Shown here: piece after piece, positions 9,111 through 20,639 of the stretch | Layout of the letters: each line of letters opens with the position of its first letter | How positions within the stretch are numbered: position 1 is the stretch's first letter | Assembly (NCBI RefSeq): GCF_027942865.1 | Contig: NC_134528.1 | Coordinates: forward strand, 7,869,586-7,933,585 | Direction: 5' to 3' | DNA: 64,000 nucleotides | DNA from: Odontesthes bonariensis | Lineage: Eukaryota > Chordata > Actinopteri > Atheriniformes > Atherinopsidae | Made by a program: the position numbers and the translations under genes | Notes under the pieces: model-generated | The model's database searches: none | Seen by the model: the letters and a program-made list of their open reading frames with translations, nothing else | Told to the model about the DNA's origin: nothing

Positions 9111-11007
9111 GCCTGCATCTCTGACGGTGTGGTCATGCATTAGTGCCTATGGAATGGACAACTTGCACACCTGAAAAGGCACTATCAATGCTGAGTGATA
9201 TATACAGTTTTTAAACCAACATATGCTCTAAATCCAGACATTGTCTTTTTGAGGGAAGGCCTGGCATGCTTAGCAAGACGATGCTAAACTTCATACTGCA
9301 ACCATCAACCAGTTCTTGGAAGGATCTAAAGTTGAACCAGCTCTGAACCAGCCAGGCACCAGCACCTGGTCAAAAAGGGATTAAAGAGTTGTACAAAAGA
9401 AAGGCTGAGAATACGGTTTAAGTTTTTCTAGGTCCTCTCATGAACATGAATTTCTTTCTGTCTCAAACTTGATATGTTTGAACACAGATACAGAAATTCT
9501 CCATCATCCTTTCCAAACGCTGTGTTCTTTTGCTCTTCAACAATTCCCTCTGACTAATTTCTTTCCCAGTCACATCCTAGTAAGATGAGTTTAATACCTG
9601 AGCCACGGCTCTGTCCAAGAGTGACAAAACCAGATGTTTTTGGATGCCATTGCTGCAACCTGAGTGAACATTGTCATTGCAGCAGCCAGTTGTGAGATCG
9701 ATATTCAGGCTAGAACAGGGGTCATCCTGGAAATCTTCCTTAGTGATCACTAAGGACTTATTACTTACTGACGTGAAATATTCAGTTTGCACTGAAAACA
9801 ATTTCACAATATAATCTTTTTATTTAGATTTTCTGTCACATCTGTTATCCTTTAACACAAAAAAATGTATTTGGGAACCTCTACCATCATAACGGTACAT
9901 CAAAGACGACCTTCTGCTTGTTTGAAGGAAAAGAGCTGTTTTTACAGAAGTGTTTATTAGAGTAAGTTGAGATTCATATGCAAGGGCCCTAAAAGTAGCA
10001 ACAAGGACATGTTTAAGAGAGGCTGTTTTGCCGCCCTCATTATTTACTAACTAAGAAGATCAAGAGCTTTTTATTCAGGGTGTTTCAGAACCCCTGGGTC
10101 TTTTACAGTGGCTTTAGGTGCTTCTGTTGTTTAATGTGAAGCCAGAAACCAGTGTGAGACCCCTGCCAAATGTACAGTAGGGGGTTTGGGGTCTCAAAGG
10201 CCCCTATTGAGTATGGCTATATTGTGATGTTAATATGGAAAAGTGTGATAGTTTTATTTACCCAGTTGCAGAGGAATTCTCAAACGCTGAATGATGCTTG
10301 GGGAAAAATGAAAACTTGTTTGTTCATTCAAGCAGAGATTGGCAGAAATATGGAATATTCAGTGCTGACATTTGGTTTTCGATCGCTAAGCAAAAGTATC
10401 TCAAGACTATGTTGTTCCTCTAAAATCAAAGCAATTTGGTGAAGATTTATCCAGGTTATGCATGCATCAATCCCAATATAAAAACACCTGCCTGATATAA
10501 CATGCTGCCAAAAGAGCTTTGACCTACCAGAGCATGGGAAGGGAACCTCTGTGTCCCACTTGGGAAGGTTGCGTCTGTCAGTGAGTCATTTTTGGAGGTG
10601 GAGTTGTTGGGGTCTGTGTTGAGGTAAATAGTTTGAGTAAAAGTAGTATCCACATAAATGCGCAGACAGAGAATTTTCCAGCAAAACAATGCATTTTAAC
10701 AAAATGATAAATGTCATCCACATCTCAGTCACTGCTTTCGTTGTTGTCATAGTATACACAATCCACGTGTTTTAAGTCCAGTTTTTAACTCTCTTTTTAG
10801 CTCTATTTTTGGTCTTAACAAACTCCAGAAGAAGGTATCTATCTGATTAGTTGTGTAACGCTCCACTACATTTACCAGATAGTTTTTCAGACGTGCACTC
10901 CATTCCATTGATCTTAAGCAGCTGAGCATGTTGGTGTCATGTCTGAGCCTCCCACTGTTTTTCCAATAGTCGTCTTACTAGGTCAGAATTTGTCAAATCT
11001 ACGTTTC
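9111..11007. other. Gene-poor sequence
   Basis: No gene recognised. The minus-strand open frame at 9577-9807 has both an acceptor-like and a donor-like edge but no phase-matched neighbour and no family motif. Confidence 0.4.
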
Positions 11008-11013
11008 CCTTAA

Positions 11014-11982
11014 AGGGACACATCATATTAACAGATAGGCATGCACAGTAGAACTGGGTTTTGCATATTATCACATAGAATTAGCATTGTCTTAGCTTGC
11101 AGAACCAAATCCTTGTTTTCTTTTGGTTGTTTATTTGCTCCATTATTATTTAAAAGAACTATGAACAAGAAAAACACACAATGCTGAATATTAGCCACAG
11201 ACAGCATTTGTGTCATGCTTCCTGCTTCTCATTTTTTGAAAGTAATTCAAAATACCTAACCTGCTGATCAACTGAGTCTACTAGAAGTTGGGATGAGACC
11301 GGCAGTCAAAGCTGATCAGTAGCAGGATAAGTTAAAGGTGGGGTCAGAGATCTTGGAAAAACGGTTCCTGCAAGCTATATTTTTGAAAATACACAACCTT
11401 GCCTCTCCCTTCAGCCCACCCCTCGAAACCACGCCTTCAAAACACATGAACGAGTCACGAGTCTATGAACGCGCAGGGGGGAGGGGGGCTGAGGGTTGAT
11501 TGGCGTGTCAGAATCCAATAGAAGTAACTCTCATCATTACTTGTATTGGTCAGACATTTCCTCTTGCTACACCCTCTACAATGGACTAAAAGATTTTGTT
11601 TTTTTTCCAAACATTCTATTTTAGTGGGTGCAATGGGGTCGTGAGGAGGTTTTCAGACAATATGATAAAAAAATGCTCCAGAAAACATCACAGACCCCAC
11701 CTTTAAGCAGCAGCACAACGCAGATTATGTTCAATTGAGATGATAGTGACAAACTAAATCTACAATTTGAACCACTTTGAAACTTTTGAGGTGTGAGTTG
11801 TTTTATTTTGGTGAAAAATCTCTCCTGTTTTGCCACTGCTATCAGGAGCTGTTAGCTTGTCTTCCCCATGAGCATTTGTCGGTGCTTTGTTCGGTGCTCT
11901 GACCTCTGCCTACTGCAGGTACGGTACTAACTACTATTGAGCTTGTCACACAACCCTACTTCAAAAAACCCAATCTATCCCT
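11014..11982. mobile_element. TTAA-flanked MITE interrupted by a second MITE
   Basis: Bounded by TTAA at 11010-11013 and 11983-11986, with short inverted ends AGGGACA and (on the minus strand) AGGGATAGATTGG. The right end, read on the minus strand, resembles a MITE common in fish that begins TTAAAGGGATAG and continues GGGTTTTTTGAAGTAGGG. The middle is occupied by another TTAA-flanked element (11336-11702). The inverted ends are short, so the outer element is less certain than the inner one. Confidence 0.45.
11336..11702. mobile_element. Inner TTAA-flanked MITE (367 bp)
   Basis: Inverted ends AGGTGGGGTC match perfectly over 10 bp and imperfectly further in, and both flanks are TTAA (11332-11335 and 11703-11706). 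TTAA duplication is typical of piggyBac-type transposition, but the ends lack the usual CCC start, so the superfamily is not settled. There is no coding capacity. Confidence 0.75.
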
Positions 11983-12136
11983 TTAAGCGCAGCACGTTTA
12001 ACCATTGGCCTCTGTGTGACGTGAGAGCTGGACCAACCTGCGTTCTGTCTCCGTCAATAACAGGGCATCACTTGATTTGAAAGGGCTGAAAGACGCAACG
12101 GAACAGAAGGTTGAATATTCCTTTTTTATTAATCAC

Positions 12137-12425
12137 TTAATCCAATTCAGGGTTGCAGGGTGGGAGCCTATCCCAGCTGCCATTGGGCGAGAGAAGAGGT
12201 ACACCGTGGATGGGTCGCCAGTCCATCACAAGGTCACACAAATAACCTTGCACACTCACAGAATCACCAGTCAACCTAACCTGCATGTTTTTGGTCAGTG
12301 GGAGGAAGGAGTACCCAGAGAGAACCCATGCATGTGCGGGGAGAACATGCAAACTTGCGGGGATTTGAACCAGGCACCCTTTTGCTCTCTGCAACAGTGC
12401 TAACCACCATACCACCAAGCAGCCT
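12137..12425 (-). repeat. L2/SINE-like fish interspersed repeat
   Basis: Landmarks GGGAGCCTATCCCAGCTGCC, CGCCAGTCCATCACAAGG, CAACCTAACCTGCATGTTTT, GGGGAGAACATGCAAAC and GTGCTAACCACCATACCACC are those of a dispersed fish repeat. It belongs to the same family as the fragment at 2156-2295, which lies in the other orientation. Confidence 0.75.
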
Positions 12426-14130
12426 TCGCATTTTCTAAGAGTGTATATAGGTCATATCTACCTTCATGAACAAAAGTCACATGAGCACATTTTGGAGATG
12501 ATAAGTCTCCGAAAATGTAAAAAATATTTGAGAGATGTTTGCTTAAAACACTCAGCTGTTTCTGCTGCAAATGACAGTATGAGTGAGAGAAACAAAACAA
12601 AGAGAACTGATTTACCAAACTGCTCCGTAAAGTTGAGGTTACGCATATTACATGGTCATTAAAGAATATTTTGATATGAGATATTGATTTTAGCAGCATT
12701 ATTCGAAGCAGACAAAATAAGCAGGACCATTGTCTTTGTCTAAAAGAGATGTCTGCTCTCAGTGAATGTAATATGACTGGCATTTAATCTAGAATAATAT
12801 TTCAGGCTCTTTACCATCTTAACCAAAGTGCTGATTGTTGCTACTGGGCTTTTGCTGGTTATTCTGCAGATTAAACTAAGTCAGGGTCATGCTCCCCAGT
12901 GACAGAGCTCCATAAAGCTGCTTGTTTCCTCTCAGCTAATGGGTAGCATAAGGCAGGTGAGTGCTAAGGGTAGCGAAGATGAGGCGGCAGGTTTTATACA
13001 GCCTCACACAGGAGACGTCGTGTTCTCAGTCCAGTCACTGATGTGTAAACCCTGACTCCCTGCCTGCATGAAACCCTTTTAGGGCAGGCGCTCAGCTCCA
13101 TATGTTGAGAGGAGGCAATTAGCCTTTATTAGATGCTGACACAACTGCATCCTTACAACCAAGTATATTGTGTGTTTACTTGCTCTTAAGCCAGTTTCAG
13201 ACTGTTGGAAGTGAAAAGCAGCTCTTCGGTTCATAATCTTCATTATGACTGCATTAAAAAACGGATTAAAAACTCCTGACATTTAGACAAATTTTGTCTG
13301 ATATCAAAAGAAATGTGGCATAATGGGACACTAGTAGAAATTCATTCGAGGGAGGTATTCCACAGATGAAAAATCTAAATTTAATTGTCCACGTCACAGC
13401 TCAAAAGACGCACCCTGGTATCAAAGTTTTTCATTGTGATGATAAATTGGGAGGTGGAGGTTTTGTGCTGACTTTGGTTATGTTCTGTAGACTTTTGAGA
13501 AAGGAAAATCAATTAAAAGATGCCAGACATAGACATGGGTTGGGAATCATTTTGTTACATCCCCTAGCATATTCAGAGATGGTAGAGGTGTCAGTAAGTA
13601 TACGGATTATCCCTCTACAAAGGAAATAGAGGAGCTAGAAAAAGAGAGCAGGCAGGCACTCTGAGCCAAAGGTTAGGGATGGTAAGAAAAAGTAAGAAAA
13701 AACAGCAGCTTTTGAGGTCTCCACGTCTCATGTTTGACTACAATAGGCACTGGTAGGTTTAGGGTGAGTTGGAAGTGGGTGGGGGTAACAGATACACATG
13801 CACTGATTGGCTACGACCGTTTGCCCATATTTAGATTAGTTTCATGTCCCTCCCAGGTTTGTGTTCAGCTGTTCAGCTTTGGAATGAAAGTCAAGATGTC
13901 TCCCTTGTGCTCCACATCACATAATGGAAACTCACTGAGGGGTAGCTCAGTGGCTCGGAAAAGTAGCATTTATTATGTCTCTATCCACTGGAGAGATTTA
14001 CATGTTAGATGTTTGAAAAAAAATGAAGGCAGTGAAAGTTACCTTTCTCTAAACTAGCTCTGCATTGTTTTTTTGTAGCCACATAAAGACAAATGTGAGG
14101 AGAAAGTTGTCCCAGCTTCAGATTACAACA
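12426..14130. other. Gene-poor sequence
   Basis: Nothing recognised. The open frame at 13366-13629 runs to a GTAAGT-like site but shows no coding signature. Confidence 0.4.
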
Positions 14131-14133
14131 AAG

Positions 14134-14186
<53 letters not shown>

Positions 14187-14225
14187 TAGGGCATTTCATA
14201 CCACAGGCAACTCAATGTGCTTTAC
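14134..14225 (-). mobile_element. Retroposon 3' tail with (ATTG)n/(AATC)n
   Basis: On the minus strand this reads CTTTATGTAAAGCACATTGA, then TATATAAATAAAGATTGATT and a repeating ATTG tail (about 10 units, plus-strand 14134-14177). This is the familiar 3' end of a fish LINE or SINE family that terminates in tetranucleotide repeats. Only the tail is recognisable. Confidence 0.65.
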
Positions 14226-17034
14226 ATAAAGATGTACACTACACTCAAAGATGTGAGTATCCAGCTCAAAGCATTTTTAAGTATGGTCAAATTAACTAAA
14301 ATAATCATAACGAGAGGAGCATGGCTCATTTTGACTCGCCACCACGAACCATTTCTGAAATCTGACAGTCTGTATAATTGTGTTATCCTCCCAAATGATC
14401 TTTTTTTCATTTCTGTCCACGTTTGCAAGCAAATGAGCATAGAGGGGGGAACCAGGAGGAGGTGCTTGTCTTTGCTTAACATGAAGTATCAACTCTTCAT
14501 TTCCCAGGCCTGCCACATCAACAAAGGGAGTTTACTTGGCTGAGGTGCAAAGAGGAGGATCAAAAACAGTGTTGAGACAGAAAATACAGAGATCAACTGG
14601 AGAGAGAGGAGGACGGAGGAGCAGTTTGTGTTTGGAGATGGTGGATGAATATGCCCTTAATTTACCCTTTGACACTAATAACACATGCTTAGTTTGCATT
14701 AATGTTAGTGCTGCTTCTATTTTTGTGTCTTTATGAATTAAAAGCTACAATATTTATTAGATTGGAGCTTATAGGAAAGGTACATCGAAAAGGCAGGAAA
14801 AAAAGAGCACATTTATTATCAGACATGTATGTCAGTGCACAACAGTGATATCGGTAGGGATTTTTCACAGATTAAATGTATAGGTTTTTGAGGTAAAGTC
14901 TAAATTATCTTTGCTATGCACCAAATATCTGACTTCATTTAAAACAGATGGACTTTAAAGAAAATTTTTAATCCAGGAAAGAATTTGAAGGTCTGTAGAT
15001 GACAAAAACTCTGGAAAAACTAATGCCACTTTCGGTGATACTGCAAATGTAAGATATATAAGCACTACATACACTTCAGTGTTTAGTAAGAGATGCACAA
15101 GTTATCCTTCTGTTATCAAGTTGGCACCTCCCAGTGGCAGAATGGCTTCAAGAGTGCAATCAGACGACACACTTTCATTAAGTTTAATGGTTGTGCTTTA
15201 AGTCATAATGACGGTGGCCACCCACATTTAGAATTTGACCCGCTTCTCTCTTTGTCTTTAGTCTTTTCAGACTCTACTGCACTGAAGCTGTAAGAGCCAC
15301 CCGGCCTATTGTTAAGAGAAGCAACATGTTTTTATTTGAGAACCGTCTCTATTGATTAGACTATCTTAAATTCCCTTTGTATAACACTAACACATCCAGA
15401 TCACTACAGGAAAATTCGTTGCTTCTATGAATATAATGAAGGTTCATTTTCAAGTAGAAGCCTGTTAAAGCCATTTTGTTAAAGAGGACATAGATATCAT
15501 AGAAGATGCACACTTTCAGAGTTGGACACCCCTCACTTCACTACTTCTCCCTCAACATGCCAAAGCACTCCAGAGTCTGCATTCCTCCATTGCACAGTTT
15601 TCCTGGAGCTCAGCTGCTTTACAGGACACCATTACCAAATCTACTCTTCCTTCTCTATTGTCTGCTTTCTCTAATCTCCTGCTCTATGTGTAAGGAATTG
15701 TGCTTCTTAGTACACCTTGCAGCAGCAAAAACATAAAAACCTACTTGCCTAAAAACAGGTATTTAGTAGATTGATATCTTATTCTTTATGTTTTATCAGT
15801 TGTCTTTGTCTGCCATATCGTCACTCTCCACCTTGGGAAACTAATTTTGATGTCTCTCCCTCTCTCTGTCTCCTTTAATTTTTGTCTTGTCTCTACCTGT
15901 CTTGTGCATTGCTGAAGTTCTTGATAACTCTTCAAACCCTCTCCTGCTTCCCATTTAACATCCCTCAGTGGTGGGAGGAAGAGAGGCACAGTCAAAAAGA
16001 GTAGCCACCGTGGGGGATCATGAGAGTTCACAGGGTGGGTGTGCCGACCGAGCGTCAGACTCCTCCTTCTCCTGCTCACAGAACCCGCCCCAGTTCCACA
16101 CAGCCTCCATGCCTGCCATGTCTATGAGACTGGGTTTTTTTCAGAGGGAAAAAATACCACGCAGTCAAATCATATAGTTTGTCTGCACTGTGAAAAAGGA
16201 TTGTTCTTCCTTGTTTTGTTGTCACGTGCAGAGGGTTTTACTGTGGCGTTCACAGCAGTTAAGTCTGAGAAAAGATTATAGCCCTGAGATGCCCCTCCCA
16301 CTTCTTACCAGCCTTTTTTTTTTTTGTAAATGCTTTTGTTGCATATTCATGAAATCTGATAGTGCAGCTTTCGGGAAGGCTTTTTCTTGTCCAAATGTTA
16401 CACAAAACACAGGTAACATTCTCTAAGTGCTTCTCCTTTCTGAGTGAAAGCAGATAAGACGAAGAATAACAACAGAAACAGAGAATTGCTGGGATAAAAA
16501 AGGTAAAGGGGGACATCTTTTTGTTCTGTCTCAGCACTTGAGTTCAATTCTTAAAGCATCTGGAATCACTTAGAGCTGCAGCTCTGGCTGCATTATGTTC
16601 CGCTCTGCAGTGTGACTTCAGCTTTGGAAACAAAGCCTGAAGGAGGAAAACTGAAAACAGGCGTAAGATTTTTTTTCTGTGGGTCAAAAGAAGAAGTCTG
16701 TATATGCCACCATAAAAGCACTGTTATTCTTTCACACTGAGGATCTCTCATGGCTGTTATCTACCATGATAAATAAACATTTGCTCTGACTGATAAGAGT
16801 CTAAAATGACATACAAATTACTGATATAACCTCTATACAATTAGAGTTTACTGTGACAAATCCAAGGTAAAGGCACTTTCACTGAATGAGTAATTCTCTG
16901 TTTATGTATAAGTTTATGTGTCGTAGAAAAACACATGACATTTTGGGATTTCCTGTGTGAGCATATCCTGCATCCTGACACAGTTTCAGAGCAAGTTTAA
17001 GACTATGAGTATACAGATAATATGTATGCAACAC
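14226..17034. other. Gene-poor sequence
   Basis: No gene, repeat family or RNA recognised; only short open frames without splice partners. Confidence 0.4.
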
Positions 17035-17038
17035 TTAA

Positions 17039-17432
17039 AGGCATGGTTGGTAATCCTGTTCAGAAACACATTTTGTAATACTGGGTGAAATGGTCCGTCT
17101 GTCCTGAGAGAAATCTATACAAGATGTATTTAGAAAAAGGGACGAAAATAATCAGACCTCTGTGGCAGCTGCAGGACTGAGAAAAAGCTGACCAATCCGA
17201 GATCAGCGTCCCGCTGATCTCGGATTGGAGCGCCTACAAAAACCAATCAGATGCCTCTGCTTTCTGCCTACGCCCCCCTCTGTCGGCTCCCTGCTCCGTG
17301 TGCGCATGCGGTTCTACCGGCTTTGGATGAAGCACTGACGGAATGGGGAGGGGGGGGTGGAGCTTAGAGGAGGGGACACTTTCGAATCTTGCTAGCTCTC
17401 TTGCTAGCTCTCTAGGATTACCTACCATAGCT
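17039..17432. mobile_element. TTAA-flanked MITE with central palindrome (394 bp)
   Basis: Flanked by TTAA at 17035-17038 and 17433-17436. Left end AGGCATGGTTGGTAATCC, right end (minus strand) AGCTATGGTAGGTAATCC: 18-bp inverted ends with three mismatches. The interior has a perfect 17-bp-arm palindrome at 17192-17228. No coding capacity. The TTAA target suggests a piggyBac-type mover, unproven. Confidence 0.75.
17192..17228. repeat. Perfect palindrome, 17-bp arms, 3-bp loop
   Basis: CCAATCCGAGATCAGCG is followed by TCC and its exact reverse complement. The outer part carries an inverted CCAAT/ATTGG pair. It lies in the middle of the TTAA MITE. Confidence 0.95.
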
Positions 17433-17436
17433 TTAA

Positions 17437-18807
17437 TAGGCAAAAGAGTCCACATGTGGAGGTTGGAGGAGCTGCATGGTGGCAATACACACCTGAGTGC
17501 CAAAGGGAGAGTTAAGATCAGGTCCTGTCTAAACCATAAGCCCCTTCAAGGTGACTTCAATTTGAAATGTAATTTTTGTGTTTTCATTCACATTACTAAC
17601 TGTTGGACCAAAACCAGGCTTTTAAAATGAATGTAAATATTGTTTGTCTGACTGAAATCTTATGAAATCAAGCATCTCAAAACAAACACCCAGATAACGC
17701 ACTTGAGGTTCTAATCTTTCCTGCATGTATACGCTCAACTAGAGTCAACGAGGTAGGCCAAGCAATCCACAAATGCTCTGAAGTTCCATCTTTTTGTAAA
17801 AACAATAACGCATAAATGTATATTCATACAGCTGAATCCCCAATAAAGCTGCTATCATTCTATATATTTTTCTTTTATCGGGCCGCTACATGTGTCATAA
17901 ATTGTGACTGAAAATCAGCCCATCACGACTATATGTATACTTGCAGTCTCTTAAAGTGTTTCTCGATAGTCATCTGACAAAATCACATTTCAAGTAACTT
18001 AAAGATAGCATCTTTGCTGTGTATTCAGCTCTTGTTATCTCCTTCAGAGAAAGTTAGAGGTGAATGTTTTTTCATACAGTCTGGCATTGAAAGTACTTTA
18101 GTCAATGACTCAATTCCACTCCTCTGCATGTATTATGGGGCTAGAACCATAGCCCAATTCAATGACCAAGTCAAGCTGTAACAGTAGCTCGACTCAGCTG
18201 TGCATCTAGCTATACTGAGAGACTGAAAGTTGAAAGAAACAAAAGTGTAGAAAATACTAAAAATCATCCCTATTATTACAGTTTTACCAAATGCCACAAG
18301 ACTCAATGCAGCTATTTTCTTGAAAATAAGAAGTTGTGACCAAGGACATGATTCAAAACATTATATTTTCTGACTGTTGCACAAACTTATGTGAGACTAT
18401 GTTGAATATGTTTGTTATCCAGCAGTATAAGTAAATTATAGTAAAGCTTTCTTTGTAAATTCTCAGTAATCAGTTCAGGTTGTTGAATTAACCAAATGGA
18501 CCAAAGCATTCAGTCTGGAGCACATTGTACCAAATATAGCTTGCAGATAAATGCTTTTGCATGTAACATTGCAAACATCTCTAAAAGAGTTAGAAATTGC
18601 TCCACCTTGACAGGCTCTAAGCACTTCTACTGTGTGGTTTTCCGGGTTTGATTTAGTCACCCTTTTATTTCCAAGTTAATGAATTAACTTTCTTTATGAT
18701 CTTGATGCTTCTCCCATCAATAACTCCTTCTATCATTTATAAACTCCTATTGCACTTATTGTAGTTAGTATTTCCGAGATAACTCTTATGAGACTAGGCA
18801 AAAATCT
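17437..18807. other. Gene-poor sequence
   Basis: AT-rich, nothing recognised. Confidence 0.4.
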
Positions 18808-19306
18808 CAGGAAACCCTTCAGAAAAAGGGTCTAGCGGCAAATTTGAGGAAAAGTCGGTAAACATGCTATTTCCCATAATTTGAGGGTGCTGATTCCAAA
18901 TATTTTGTTTACCAAGCTCAATTTTGAGTTTTAAGCCTGCTTATTAGCACTATAGCATAGCAGTCATACTAGCCGAATGGGGATTCTTTGTTTCTGTGAT
19001 ACCTTTTGAAAGGGTTGATAAATTGTCACCAAATCTTGTATGATGATGCTCTAGCATGTGTACATGTATTGTCTATATTTTAGAAGCCAATGGTTTCAAG
19101 ATGGCTGACTTTCAAGATGGCCGACTCATAAAATATTGACAAAAAAGTCCCATACTAATACGCAAATTACAAGGCTTAGCACTAAGAATCCAGCTTGGTA
19201 AGCACAATATTCCAAATCAGCACCTCCAAAATATGTAAAAACAGGTGATTTACCAACTTTTCTTCAAATGTGCCACTAGAAGTCCTCTTATATTCATTGT
19301 TTCCTG
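18808..19306. mobile_element. Foldback-like element with long imperfect inverted repeats
   Basis: Two arms of about 130 bp (roughly 18808-18945 and 19170-19306) are imperfect reverse complements. Examples: left GGTGCTGATTCCAAATAT against right (minus) GGTGCTGATTTGGAATAT, both followed within 20 bp by TACCAAGCT and outward by ATTTGAGGAAAAG / ATTTGAAGAAAAG and CAGGAAAC. The centre contains two near copies of CAAGATGGCYGACT (19098-19127). No open frame. Family unknown; the age is old, judged by divergence. Confidence 0.6.
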
Positions 19307-19326
19307 TGTTTGTGTGTGTGTGTGTT
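19305..19326. repeat. Short (GT)n tract
   Basis: TGTGTTTGTGTGTGTGTGTG microsatellite directly at the right edge of the foldback element. Confidence 0.85.
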
Positions 19327-20081
19327 AGCACACTCTGCTTGTCTCCAGTACCTTTAGGGCAGTACAAGACAGAACAAGTCAGCTGCCTCTTTAAAACACC
19401 TGTAGCTACATTTATTCCACCCACAGCTCAGATAATTACTCTGTCTCGATAACAACAGCCCTTCTCAGGATATATTTGCTAATCTCTATTTCATATATTA
19501 CTTCAGTTTATTTAGTTGAGGAGTCTTTTGTATAAGTGAGTGGCCACTTAAGCTCTCCTACAGAAATAAATCTTTTTGAGTTATTGTAAAATAAATTCTG
19601 AGTTTATCTGATTTCAGCTTTTGTTTTGATTTTTCTGATTTTTCCGAGTTTTCTCTGTGTATGACAGTTACAGTTACAGCTACAAAAATAATATTTGTGA
19701 TGCTCAGTCTGAAAATCATCTTTTCCTATTTTGGGGAAGATATTGAAGGGGTTGAAAGGGGTTTGTGAGAAATGTGATTGCATGAATTAAGTGGACATTT
19801 ATGAAATGACAAATCCCCACCTTGGCACATCTCAGTATAACCAGACATGATAAATATTTGTATAAAGCAAATACACTGCATATCAACGACAGTTGCAGCA
19901 CCAACATCTGGTTAAATGCTGCAAAACTGTGCAAACTTCGCCACTGATTTGTTAGATTGATGAAAACTTTTAAAGAGTTAAATCAGTGCCTTTAGTTTGT
20001 TTTTCTCTTTTTTACAATCTGGCAGAACTTGAAGTCATTGCGTTCTTTGAACTTGGGCTGATCCAAGAAATAAGGGATATG

Positions 20082-20636
20082 TTAGGGATGTCCCAATCAA
20101 GATTTTGGATTCAAGTCCAAGCAATTTAAGATGGAGTCTCAGTCATGGGGAATCTGAAATGAAAAAATCTAGAATAATGCTTTGAAATAAGAATATAATA
20201 CCACCAGGTAGTTGTTCTGTTCTTCTGTTCTTCTCCAGAAAATGGATGAATGGATAGATGGATTTTGTGTTGGATTACACTGAAAAGCAGCATGTTTGGG
20301 CCCACTGGGGCATGCTACTGTGTTGTCTGCTGCACATGGGGCCACCTTCCACTGATTCAGTGATATTGGTGAGTTAAAACTCTTCATTCATGCTATGAAA
20401 ATATGTGCTGTGTGTATATTATCAATGGCACATAGATACATCTACAATGGTTGAGAAACACATTCAGTAAAGCAAATTTGTATCTGTATGGTTATTAGTC
20501 ATTTGCTTCTTACATTAAAAGCCAATGGCAGCAGCTGACATGTAGCAAAATAAATCAGAACTGAGGTGTGGTGAACCCGATACTGATAAATCCAAAATGA
20601 CTCGGTCCCGATTCAATCACTGGATCGGGACATATG
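20082..20636. mobile_element. Degraded hAT-like MITE
   Basis: Left end TTAGGGATGTCCCAATC; the right end on the minus strand is ATATGTCCCGATCCAGTGAT. The AGGGATGTCCCGATC end motif and the interior GTTTGGGCCC ... CTGCACATGGGGCCACC are typical of a common non-autonomous hAT family of fish. The right terminus has lost its last bases and no 8-bp target duplication is visible. Confidence 0.5.
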
Positions 20637-20639
20637 CAA

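Noticed and set aside
9577-9807. Minus-strand 76-codon frame with acceptor and donor-like edges
   Set aside because: Isolated; the opposite strand is open over much of the same stretch, which points to chance composition.
14134-14177. Regularly spaced short repeats considered as an array with spacers
   Set aside because: Plain tetranucleotide microsatellite at a retroposon tail, with no unique spacers.
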